Source: Allomyces arbusculus
Lineage: Eukaryota > Blastocladiomycota > Blastocladiomycetes > Blastocladiales > Blastocladiaceae
Direction of reading: 5' to 3'
Assembly (NCBI GenBank): GCA_027604705.1
Contig: JADHYV010000034.1
Coordinates: 62,001 to 126,000, forward strand
Length of the DNA: 64,000 nucleotides
Shown here: one piece after another, positions 22,179-31,224 of the stretch
Numbering within the stretch: the stretch's first letter is position 1
Layout of the letters: each line of letters begins with the position of its first letter
Program-made: the position numbers and the translations under genes
Notes under the pieces: model-generated
Databases searched by the model: none
Seen by the model: only the letters and a program-made list of their open reading frames with translations
What the model was told of the DNA's origin: nothing

Positions 22179-22807
22179 TTACAGGAACCCGAGGGACTTG
22201 ATCGCGCCGTGCACGGCGATCCCGACCATCCCCAAGAACGCCGGCATAAACACGCGCACGCCGCGCATCCGCGCGTGCGGCCCGTTGCTCACATACCCGG
22301 ACGCGTAGAGCTGACGCCCCACAATATACAAACCCGTGAGCCCGGCGGTCCACTTGACGTTGAACATGCCCGAAAGAAACACGACCGAGTTGACGGCCGG
22401 CAGATGCTCGAGGTAGTGCTGGTGCGCGCGTTGCGCCGAGTTGAACTCGTGCCACTCGTCGTCAGTCAGCTTGGAAGCATATCGGCCACAACCCCTGCGA
22501 AAATGGGCGGAACGAGGACAGCGTCAGTCAGGACCATGGGGGTGTTATGCACGAGAAATTGGGAGGAAAACGTGCATATCGGGATACTGAATGCCGTGCT
22601 TCTTGCGCGCCGCCGTCACGTAGCGCGACGTGGACAGGTAGTGGACGTTAAGTGCTATTGACCAATCGGAAAAATCATTTTCCGTTCTGAAAAGATCACA
22701 CCGACGGCGACCACCAGGTGGAGAGTGCTTGGGACGCATCTTGCTTGCATACCGACGAGCGACAACGCGACGTAGCCAAAGTCATTGGGCAGCATAATGG
22801 CAGTCAT
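22179..22807 (-). CDS. MGST3: Microsomal glutathione S-transferase 3-like MAPEG protein, copy 3 of 3
   Basis: Exons 22807-22753, 22654-22576 and 22494-22179 code for 149 residues. It starts MTAIMLPNDFGYVALSLVG. The signature is EFNSAQRAHQHYLEHLP and the end is FLGMVGIAVHGAIKSLGFL. Role and topology are as for copy 1. Intron 2 starts with GCACGT instead of GT. The two sister genes have GTGAGT and GTGCGT at exactly this place, and only the GC donor preserves the frame, so it is a GC-AG intron. A TATA-like site lies about 72 bp upstream of the ATG. The gene is divergent from the CCDC43 homologue. Confidence 0.92.
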
Positions 22808-22878
22808 GGTGGTTGGTTGGTTTGGATGTGGTTCAAATTCTCGAAGCGTGCGGCCAGCCTTTCGCTGGCAATGCCGTC

Positions 22879-22886
22879 AATTTATA
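22879..22886 (-). promoter_or_regulatory. TATA-like box of MGST3 copy 3
   Basis: TATAAATT (preceded by CA) on the minus strand, about 72 bp before the start codon at 22807. Confidence 0.5.
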
Positions 22887-23177
22887 TGAGCGCAGCTCTC
22901 GGTCCGCGGAGCGACACGTCCTCGTCGAGTACGGAACGGAACGGCAGCCGGCGTGTGGTGTAAACCAAAATTTTACGATGCTGGATGGATCTGAACCGTG
23001 GCGGGACCGTGGTGCACGAGCGCGTTGTTGTCCGCGTCGGCCGACCTGAGCGGATCATTCTGGCCGCCTTCGACGCGCCGGCGTCGCCTCCAGATCTCGC
23101 GACGCTGTCGGGCCTCTCGAGGCAGCGTGAGCGGGAAGGGTCGGAGAGGCTGACTGATCGCTGATTTGATCCAATGT

Positions 23178-23197
23178 CACGTGCAGATCTACCGCAC
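23178..23197 (+). promoter_or_regulatory. Composite element CACGTG-N4-TCTACCGCAC (occurrence 2)
   Basis: CACGTG, CAGA, TCTACCGCAC. It lies 80 bp before the CCDC43 start codon and about 370 bp upstream of MGST3 copy 3 on the other strand. It matches occurrence 1 in arrangement and spacing. Confidence 0.5.
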
Positions 23198-23276
23198 GCC
23201 TCCACCGCACCACCGCACCATTTGGCCAACCGTCACCGGGCTGCCCGTCAAGACTCAATCCGAACATTCAACAACC

Positions 23277-24121
23277 ATGACCATGACCGACGACTCGACG
23301 CAATCGCAAGCAGCCCTCGCTGAATGGCTCACGACCGAGCTCGCGGCGGTCGGTGTCGAGGACGAGGTGGGCCAGCCGTACCTGTCATCAGCAACCAATA
23401 CGTCCTGACCAACCGATCCATTGGCGGGGAACAGTAGGCGCTCGTCGAGTACACGCTCGGCATCTTGCGCGAGGACTCGATCCCAGACGAAGACAAGGCC
23501 GAGGGCATTGTCGATTTCCTCGCCACGTCGTACGAGGATGTGCCCGCCGCCTCGTTCCAAAATCTGGTGGAACGCGCGCTCGCCAAGCACCTCGAATTGG
23601 TACAGCAGGAGGCCGACGCCGCGGCTGCGCGCGCAGCCGAGCAACTTGCAGCTGCTGCTGCCGTGCCCGAACCGGCGAGTGTGCCCGCGCCATCATCGTC
23701 GGGCTTGGCAGCGGTAAACAAGAAAAAATTGCTTACGCGTGAAGAGAAGCGGCGGCGCCAAGCTCTTCTGGCGCAATACGGTTTCCAGACGGACGAGATT
23801 GTGATCAATGCGCAGGGCGAGGAGGAGGTGCGGTACCGCGACCACTCGGCGGGGGCCAAACGCGCCGGTACGTCGTGCTGGCCGTCGCACCCGCGGAGCT
23901 AGCGCAGCTTACTGATGTGCGCCCCACCGTGGATAGACGACGGCCTCGATAGCAACACCAACGCCAAGCGCATTGCCGACCAGGAGGCGGCGCGGCGCGC
24001 GCGAATGCGCGAAGAGCACGAGAAGAAGGTGGCGCAGGACAAGGCGGCGCTCGAAAAGCAGCGGCTCGACAAGGAAAAGGCCAAGCAGCGCACGCAGAAG
24101 AAGGAGAAGCGGCGGATGTGA
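23277..24121 (+). CDS. CCDC43: CCDC43-family coiled-coil protein
   Basis: Exons 23277-23366, 23438-23867 and 23937-24121 code for 234 residues, close to animal CCDC43. The N-terminal conserved part reads WLTTELAAVGVEDE, joined over intron 1 to ALVEYTLGILREDS. A linker follows with LLTREEKRRRQALLAQYGF. The C-terminus is a highly charged helix (NTNAKRIADQEAARRARMRE ... KEKAKQRTQKKEKRRM) typical of the family. The molecular role is poorly defined; the basic coiled-coil tail suggests a scaffold or nucleic-acid-associated protein. The gene shares a short intergenic region with MGST3 copy 3 and precedes mitochondrial HSP70 on the same strand by 354 bp. Confidence 0.82.
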
Positions 24122-24475
24122 TTTGTTGTTTGATGTATTCGAAGCGATGAATCATTTCCAGCATGTGTTTTGGTCACTTCATTTCCGAACGGAAGCGGTG
24201 GGAAGTCGGCCGAAAGATGAGTGAGGCAAGCTGCACGTGCGAAATCTACCGCACCGAGCCGGACGGGTCCGGGCCGCGACAGGTGTGACAGGCGCGGACT
24301 GTTGTGGCCAGCCGGCGAACGAACCTGCCCCGCACCAACACACACAAGACCAAAACACGAACCCGCCGTGATCGATCACGACCTGCCCGACCCGCAAATA
24401 AATATCCCTGCTCACCCCGCCCGGCTCGCGCTGATTCGGTTCCCTCTCCCCCACTCCCCCCCTTTACCTGCAACG
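24122..24475. other. Intergenic region upstream of mitochondrial HSP70
   Basis: 354 bp containing the third CACGTG/TCTACCGCAC element and an A/T-rich patch, AAATAAATAT, at 24396-24405, about 70 bp before the HSP70 start, which may act as its TATA-like site. Confidence 0.5.
24234..24254 (+). promoter_or_regulatory. Composite element CACGTG-N5-TCTACCGCAC (occurrence 3)
   Basis: CACGTG, CGAAA, TCTACCGCAC, about 220 bp upstream of the HSP70 start codon. Spacing is one base longer than in the other two occurrences. Confidence 0.5.
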
Positions 24476-26779
24476 ATGCTGTCCCGGTTGGCCCGCTCCG
24501 CCGCCGCCCGCAAGGGCCTCGCCCAACAGCTGCGCCATGCCAGGTGCGTTCGACCGTGCCCCCATTTCTTGCCGCGAATCGAGTTACTGCGAGCGCTGCA
24601 AGTGATACGACTATGTCCCCGCGCCGGTGCTCGACGTGCCGCTCTTGTCCGTGTGCCCGTGCACCGGTGCCGAGTCGAGAGCGGTCGTGCGGTGCTCGGT
24701 AGTTGCTCGCAGCAGTGCTCGTTGATCAACAATCATCACGTTCGAACACTCGACTGACGCACCCCCGCTCTTTCCAACGCTAGTACCAAGCCGACGGGCG
24801 CCGTCATCGGTATCGATCTCGGCACGACCAACTCGTGCGTGGCCGTCATGGAGGGCCGCGAGCCGCGCGTGATTGAGAACGCTGAGGGCGCACGCACGAC
24901 GCCCTCGATTGTTGCCTTTGCCAAGGACGGCGAGCTGCTCGTCGGCCAGCCGGCCAAGCGCCAGGCCGTCGTCAACTCGGAGAACACGCTCTTTGCCATT
25001 AAGCGTTTGATTGGCCGCAAGTTCAACGACTCGATCGTGCAGGAGGACGCCAAGCACGTGCCCTACAAGATTGTTGGCCACACGAACGGCGACGCCTGGG
25101 TCGAGGTGCGCGGCAAGCGCTACTCGCCGTCGCAGATTGGCGCGTTTGTGCTCATGAAGATGAAGGAGACGGCCGGTGCGTTTTGCTTTCTTCTTTGCGC
25201 TTGCGGTTTGTGACTTGGCGGCGCGCTCACGAAGAAAAACTGACCGCGTCCTTCTCGATACGAATCAGAGTCCTACCTCGGCAAGAACGTCAAGGACGCC
25301 GTCGTCACTGTGCCTGCCTACTTCAACGACGCGCAGCGCCAGGCGACCAAGGACGCCGGCGCGATTGCGGGCCTGACGGTGCACCGTGTGATCAACGAGC
25401 CGACGGCGGCCGCGCTCGCCTACGGCATGGACAAGAACACCGAGGACAAGATCATTGCCGTCTACGATCTTGGCGGTGGTACCTTCGATATCTCGATCTT
25501 GGAAATGTCCAAGGGTGTGTTTGAGGTCAAGTCGACCAACGGCGACACGCATCTTGGTGGCGAGGACTTTGACAACACGCTGCTGCAGTGGATTGTCGCC
25601 GAGTTCAAGAAGGACGAGGGCATCGACATTTCGTCGGACCGTATGGCGCTGCAGCGCGTGCGCGAGGCCGCCGAGAAGGCCAAGATTGAGCTGTCGTCGA
25701 CGATGCAGACCGACATCAACCTGCCCTTCATCACGGCCGACGCCACGGGCCCGAAGCACATTAACTACAAGCTCACGCGCGCCAAGTTTGAGCAGCTGAC
25801 GAAGCCGCTCATTGACCGTACCGTCGAGCCCTGCAAGAAGGCGATTCGCGACGCGGCCGTCTCGACCAAGGACGTGAACGAGGTGATTCTCGTTGGTGGC
25901 ATGTCGCGCATGCCCAAGGTGCAGGAGCTCGTCAAGGAGATTTTCGGCCGCGACCCCTCCAAGGGGGTGAACCCGGACGAGGCCGTCGCCATTGGTGCGG
26001 CCATTCAGGGTGGTGTCCTGGCCGGTGATGTGACGGACCTGCTTTTGCTCGATGTGACGCCGCTTTCGCTCGGTATCGAGACGCTCGGCGGTGTCTTCAC
26101 GCGCCTGATCCATCGCAACACGACGATCCCGACCAAGAAGTCGCAGACGTTCTCGACGGCGGCCGACGGTCAGACGCAGGTCGAGATTCGCGTCTTCCAG
26201 GGCGAGCGCGAGCTGGTCCGCGACAACAAGCTGCTCGGCAACTTCCAGCTGACGGGTCTGCCGCCGGCGCCCAAGGGTGTCCCGCAGATTGAGGTTGGCT
26301 TTGACATTGACGCCGACGGTATTGTGAACGTGTCGGCGCGCGACAAGGCCACGGGCAAGGACCAGTCGATCACGTTGACGGCGAGTTCGGGTCTGTCCAA
26401 GGACGAGATTGAGTCGATGGTCGCCGAGGCCGAGACGCACAAGGAGCAGGACGCGATGCGCCGCGACTTGATTGAGGAGCGCAACCGCGCCGAGTCGATC
26501 ATGGCCGATACCACCAAGTCGCTCGAGGACTTCAAGGACCAGATTAACAAGGAGGAGGCCGATAAGATCCGCACCAAGATGACGGAGCTGCGCGAACTTA
26601 TGGCCAAGGAGGACACGACTCCCGACACTGTGCGCCAGGCCTACCACGAGGTGCAGCAGGCGTCGCTCAAGCTGTTCGAGGCCGCCTACAAGGCGCGCGC
26701 CGACGCGAACCAGGGCGCCAGCAACGACGCCAATGCGAACGCGTCGGAGGCCGAGTTCAAGGACGCTGACAAGAAGTAA
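24476..26779 (+). CDS. SSC1: Mitochondrial HSP70 chaperone (SSC1/mortalin type)
   Basis: Exons 24476-24543, 24784-25175 and 25269-26779 code for 656 residues. The first exon is a mitochondrial presequence ([19 protein letters not shown]). The ATPase domain begins [20 protein letters not shown] and includes [31 protein letters not shown] and [13 protein letters not shown]. The linker [19 protein letters not shown] leads to the substrate-binding domain and lid. The end (AEFKDADKK) lacks the cytosolic EEVD motif, as expected for the mitochondrial form. It drives protein import through TIM23 and folding in the matrix with Mge1- and Mdj1-type partners. A 240-bp first intron separates the presequence from the mature protein. 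Confidence 0.97.
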
Positions 26780-27111
26780 GGCGGATTGACGTGTGGAGAG
26801 TGGTGGTCGGGTCGCCGTCGTAGGCGCGCGCCGCGTCGCAGCTGGCGTGTAGGGCGACCGTGTAATTTGGCTTCTGTGTCTTTCTAGTTTTTTGGGACCG
26901 CTAGTCGTTTCTGTTTTGTCTTTCTCGTTTGGGGATGTCTCTTTGGCCGGTTTGGCTGGCCTGCCAATTTTCTTATGGTAAATATTGACATTTGGCAGCC
27001 ATATTTCAGTGATTTTGCGACGGCTCACTCGTTCTGGGCAGCTTCTTTTCTCTCTTCACTGGTCTCGTCATTGTCGACACTGCAACTGCCGCGGCCGACG
27101 ACTCTCGGCAC
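26780..27111. other. Intergenic region between HSP70 and the ELL-like gene
   Basis: 332 bp, T-rich after the HSP70 stop codon (likely 3' UTR) and then the promoter of the next gene. No gene or specific element recognised. Confidence 0.5.
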
Positions 27112-28659
27112 ATGTCGACCTCACGAATGCCCTCGACACTCGGCGCAATGCCTCCAGCAACCTCACGCGGCGGCGGCAGCGGGTTCCCCGGCCCTGAATG
27201 GCCGACATCGTCGTCGACGGGCCGACCACGACCCGGCACCAGCAGCTCCAGCTCCACCGCACGAGCACGAACTACGGCTGGCACATCATCAGCATCAGCA
27301 GTGTCGCGCCACGGTCCTGGATCATCAAGGGGATTCACCAGTGACACCGAATACGGTGTCGGCAACGATGGCATGGACCTCGATGGTGACACTGCGACAC
27401 CAAAGGACGGTCAGGCGGTCGCGCTGATGGTCCCAACTGCGTGGCTCGATGCGCTCTTGGCCGCACCGCCCGCGGCGATCGTGTTTGGAGTCGACCGGGC
27501 GGGGCTACCGGCCGTATGTCCTGATGTTGATGGTGAACGGCATGGGGCAGCTCGCTGACTCGTGCACGCCCATTTCTAGTCCCTCGTCGTTGACGGCCAG
27601 TCCATCCCCATTCTCTCAACGCGTGACGCTCCGCCGCGCCCACCATCTCCACCGCGCGACGAATCCGCGCGCGAACCACCGGCGGAGGTGGGCCCGCCCC
27701 CAGCTCGCCCCGCTCCCGCACGCGCCACGAGCACCACCACGCGCGGTCCGCGTCCCGCTCCAGGGCGCGCCGCGTCTCCACCCCCTCCTGCACCAACTAC
27801 GGCCACGCCTGCGCCCGTGGCCGACATCGACCCGGCGCTCCTGGTCCGGCTTGCCGCGAAACCGCAACCCATCGTGTTCCTCTCCCGTAAACTGAAGGTC
27901 CCGACCACGACCCTCGAGTCCGTTCTGCAACAGGTGCGCCCCCTCCCCCCCCCCCCCCCTCCCCATTTCCTCACTCGCAGTTCTTCTGACCGTTCGTTGT
28001 CCCAGATCGCGACCCCGCTGCCCGGCGTGACGCCACTAAAATACGACTTGCGAGACGAGTTTTACCTCCAGGTCCCGTGGTCACTCGACGGGCTTGGGCC
28101 CGTGGACTCGGCGAGCGCCCGTGCGCGCGCGAGGGCCGCGTTTGACCGGTTGGGTCTACCCGCAACGGACCCGAGGTGGGCACACGTCTTGACCGATCCC
28201 AACGCCGCCGAGTGCACCACCAGCGGTGCGCCCGCGACCAAACGGCGCAAGGCCAGTTCCGACCCGGCCCCACCCGCTCCACGCGCTCCACCCGCCCCCA
28301 CGCCCGTCTCCACCGCGTCGTCGCTGCGCTCCGAATTCGCGTCCCGTCACCCGGCGTACCTCGCGTCCTGGCGCGCGGTGCACGCGGCGCGGGACACGAT
28401 TGCGCACTTTGCGAATCTGCACTCCAAGCTCTTGGCGACGCGCGCCGGATCGAATGCCGAAGCCGCGGTGCTGCGCGAGATCGAGGCGGCCGCCGAAAAG
28501 TGGGACGCGGTCGCGTTGAGGGAGACCGTGGCCAAGTGGCAGGAAATGCACGCGGAGATGGAGCGGTTGCGGGTGCGCATCGTGCAGGTCGAGGCGAGGG
28601 AGGAGGTGGCCGTGGCCGAGGCCGCGGCGGCGAACGCGACGGCGCGGTCCAGGGGGTAG
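27112..28659 (+). CDS. ELL-like RNA polymerase II elongation factor (tentative)
   Basis: Exons 27112-27513, 27580-27933 and 28006-28659 code for 469 residues. The middle holds a possible winged-helix region (KLKVPTTTLESVLQQ joined to ATPLPGVTPLKYDLRDEF) comparable to the ELL segment before KDHVY in animals. After a Pro-rich linker with a basic KRRK patch, the C-terminus forms a helical domain (FASRHPAYLASWRAVHAARD, FANLHSKLLATRAGSNAEAA, then a helix to the end). This resembles the occludin/ELL C-terminal domain. ELL proteins suppress transient pausing of RNA polymerase II. The second intron (27934-28005) is 72 bp with no in-frame stop and includes a C-rich run, so read-through would insert 24 residues. 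The family call rests on pattern and domain order, not on a strong single motif. Confidence 0.6.
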
Positions 28660-28778
28660 CGACGGGAGGGGTTGTATTTTGTTGACGAGCGCGTTGGGTT
28701 TGTCTTGTTTGTCCAACAATATCGGGGGAGCAGGAACAGATAATCTTTTTTCGCCCTCCTAATCTGGAGCCACTTCAT

Positions 28779-30626
28779 TCACTCAGCCGCGCCCGCACCA
28801 ATCCCGGCCTCGCGGTGCCCCACCACCTCGTCATCCGCATCCGCCGACCACATTCGCTGCAGCGGCGACTTATCCCGCTCCCCTGCGGCGGCCGCTTCGG
28901 GCGTGGGCGCGTCCGACTTGCGCCGCACGCGCCGGCGCCGGTCGAGCGTCGACTGGTCGACCTTATCCTGCGCGCGACGTGGGAAAACCGTGTGCGCGCG
29001 CTCGATCGTGAACGCCTCGTAGTTGAACCCGTCGTCGAGCGTGATATGGATCATGGGCGGGTCGAGCGACTCGTCCTCGGCGGCGGCCAACCCGGTGGTG
29101 GGGGCGTCGGCTTGCGGGGTGGACGCGGCGAGATCGCTGGTCGTGAGCACGGGCGCCGTCGCAGATTTGGCAAGGACGACGACGGGCGGTGGGAGCGGCG
29201 CGTCGTCCTCAGCGACATCCGGCGCGCGGGCCGCGTCTGTCACGGGTCCAGCCGGTAGGGACGCCGGCGGCGGGAGCGGCGTATCAATCACAACGTTGCG
29301 CGAACCAAAGGCTGCACCGAGCGTCGCGCCCGGGTTACTGAGCGTGGCCTCGCGAAGCGGCGACGGCGTGCGCGCCATGGTCATCTTGGGCACCGCTGAC
29401 GGCGCGGCGGCCGCATCCCCACCGGCACGCTCCCTCTGCACTGAGGCCTTGCGGCGCACGCGGCGGCGGCGGTCAATGGTTGACACGTTCTCGGCCTGCC
29501 CGGGGCGGCGTGGGAACATGATGTGCGCGCGCTCGATCGTAAAGGCGTCGTAGTTGAACCCGTCGTCGAGGGTGATGCGGATCGCGGGAGGTTCCTGGTC
29601 CTCGTCCTCGGATTCGGACGCGTCGTGCTCGTCGGAGTAGAGCTTGTGGTCGTGGTCGTGGTCGTCGTCGGAGACGATCGGTTCCGACAAGTCGAGCGCG
29701 TGCGCAACGTCGGTGTCGACGGGCGGAACAGGGACCGCGTCGGCCGCGGGAGGCAAGGGAGCCGGGAGCGGGTATGCGGGTGTTGGTGGGCGTTCGCTCG
29801 CTCCAGCGGCAGCAGCAGCAGAGGCAGCACCGCCCTCAACCCCTTGTCCACCACTATTCGCGCCAGCGGCACCGTCCTCGATCCGACGCGGCCCATTCCC
29901 GTCGACGACCCCGTCGTCCTCGGAATGCGCGGCCGAATGCTGTAGCGAGTGCACGGCGGCCGCGTGTAACGACTTCTGCCATTCGTCCTGCCGTTTCCGC
30001 GGCCATTTTTTCACGACGCGGAGTAACGACAGGATCCGGCGCCACTTGGCACGCCACCCATGCGCCCGCGCGGACCGGGCCGCGTGCGCCGCGTCGCTGC
30101 CGGTGACGTCCGTGGACGAGGAGCCAAGGGCGGCGTCGTCGTCGGCGAGCGCCGTAACGAGGAGCTTTTTACGTAGCGCCGCGGCGGTAATCGCGGCGGA
30201 CGTGGACCCCGACGAGGACGTGGACGGTGCGGGTTCGGGCACGGGTGGCGGTGGGCCAGACGCGCGCGACGTGCGCGATGTGGCCGAAGTGGCCGACGCG
30301 GCCGACGTGGCCGACGCGCCGCTGGCCGTATGTCGATGGCGGCCGTGGCGCATGGTGTGGTGGTGGTGGTGGTGCGTCGGCGAAGGGGCAACGAGGTGGA
30401 CGAGCGCGGCAAATGGGTTGGGCCAGCAGGTGTCGGGCACGAGGATGCTCGACCGCGGCGATGGCGTGGGCGTGCCGAGGCGCGACCGGACGGCGATGGG
30501 CGCCGGGACAGAGAGCGCGGCAGCTGGTGCCGAGGAAGGGCCGGCGGCGGCGGCAGCGGGCGGCGACGGCGCGGCGGGCTTGGTGGAGCACACGCTGGCG
30601 GCCGGCGTGGTGCCGGGCGCAGGCAT
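28779..30626 (-). CDS. Disordered protein with two copies of an unrecognised ~50-residue motif
   Basis: Single open frame of 615 residues. Two copies of a motif sit at about residues 343-393 and 521-571. Their core is ITLDDGFNY(D/E)AFTIERAH, followed by FPRR, then a variable 8-9 residues, then DRRRRVRRK. Between and around them the sequence is Ala/Pro/Ser-rich. A basic patch near residue 200 (WRAKWRRILSLLRVVKKWPR) could be a short helix or membrane/RNA-binding element. Acidic and His runs occur (DDDHDHDH, HHHHHH). There is no signal peptide or membrane span. I do not recognise the family. The gene is convergent with the ELL-like gene, with stop codons 119 bp apart. The first ATG of the frame is used; an upstream exon is possible. 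Confidence 0.72.
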   Translation of the reverse strand: MPAPGTTPAASVCSTKPAAPSPPAAAAAGPSSAPAAALSVPAPIAVRSRLGTPTPSPRSSILVPDTCWPNPFAALVHLVAPSPTHHHHHHTMRHGRHRHTASGASATSAASATSATSRTSRASGPPPPVPEPAPSTSSSGSTSAAITAAALRKKLLVTALADDDAALGSSSTDVTGSDAAHAARSARAHGWRAKWRRILSLLRVVKKWPRKRQDEWQKSLHAAAVHSLQHSAAHSEDDGVVDGNGPRRIEDGAAGANSGGQGVEGGAASAAAAAGASERPPTPAYPLPAPLPPAADAVPVPPVDTDVAHALDLSEPIVSDDDHDHDHKLYSDEHDASESEDEDQEPPAIRITLDDGFNYDAFTIERAHIMFPRRPGQAENVSTIDRRRRVRRKASVQRERAGGDAAAAPSAVPKMTMARTPSPLREATLSNPGATLGAAFGSRNVVIDTPLPPPASLPAGPVTDAARAPDVAEDDAPLPPPVVVLAKSATAPVLTTSDLAASTPQADAPTTGLAAAEDESLDPPMIHITLDDGFNYEAFTIERAHTVFPRRAQDKVDQSTLDRRRRVRRKSDAPTPEAAAAGERDKSPLQRMWSADADDEVVGHREAGIGAGAAE

Positions 30627-31224
30627 GCGCGGCCCAGAGGACGGCGGCGGGACAGGCGAGAGCTGCGCGCGGGCGCGAGCGGGGCGGGCACAAGGGCGAG
30701 CGTGCGGTAAGTCGCGCAGGCCGCTGCGGTCGGGTCGCAGCGTGGATGTCGACGCGCCGACGAGAACAATGGCTGCGGGGGCGGAGCGTGGTGATGGCGG
30801 TGGGCGCGATGGACGTCAGTGTCGGCGCGCGGAAGCCCTCGCCCGGCGGCGGCGGTGCGGTGGAGGCGCGGGCGGGGCCACGTGGGCGTGGCGTGGACCG
30901 GCCTGCGCGACTTGGGCGCGTCCCTGCCTCTCATCATCGCAGGCGGGATGAATGACGTGGGCCCGCGTCATTCTCTGCTGGCGCGCAATGCCATGCGCAT
31001 TTGACTCGATTGCCGCGCCCTGCACAAACTTTGAGTGATCGGCGTGCGCTGACGACGACCTGGTACCACCACGACCAACGGCGAGCTGACCGACGTCGGA
31101 TCCGCGCCGTTTCGCGCCCACTCAGTGCCAGCACTTGATCAACGCTCCACGCACGGCCGCCGCGAGCCCACGCTCCCTCCCCAGCACCGCTCCGACCATC
31201 GCACAAACCGCGACCACCGACACC
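30627..31224. promoter_or_regulatory. Divergent promoter region (repeat-motif protein / IFRD)
   Basis: 598 bp between two genes transcribed outward. No specific promoter element was recognised; no coding sequence supported. Confidence 0.45.

Larger units (their letters stand above)
22808..23276. promoter_or_regulatory. Divergent promoter region (MGST3 copy 3 / CCDC43)
   Basis: 469 bp between two genes transcribed away from each other. It holds the TATA-like site of MGST3 copy 3 and, near the CCDC43 side, the second CACGTG/TCTACCGCAC element. Confidence 0.6.

Noticed and set aside
25265-27028. A 587-codon open frame antisense to mitochondrial HSP70
   Set aside because: Long antisense frames opposite HSP70 are a known by-product of strong codon bias in this gene. 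The antisense protein is Leu/Arg/Val-rich without any domain, and the sense strand is unambiguous HSP70.
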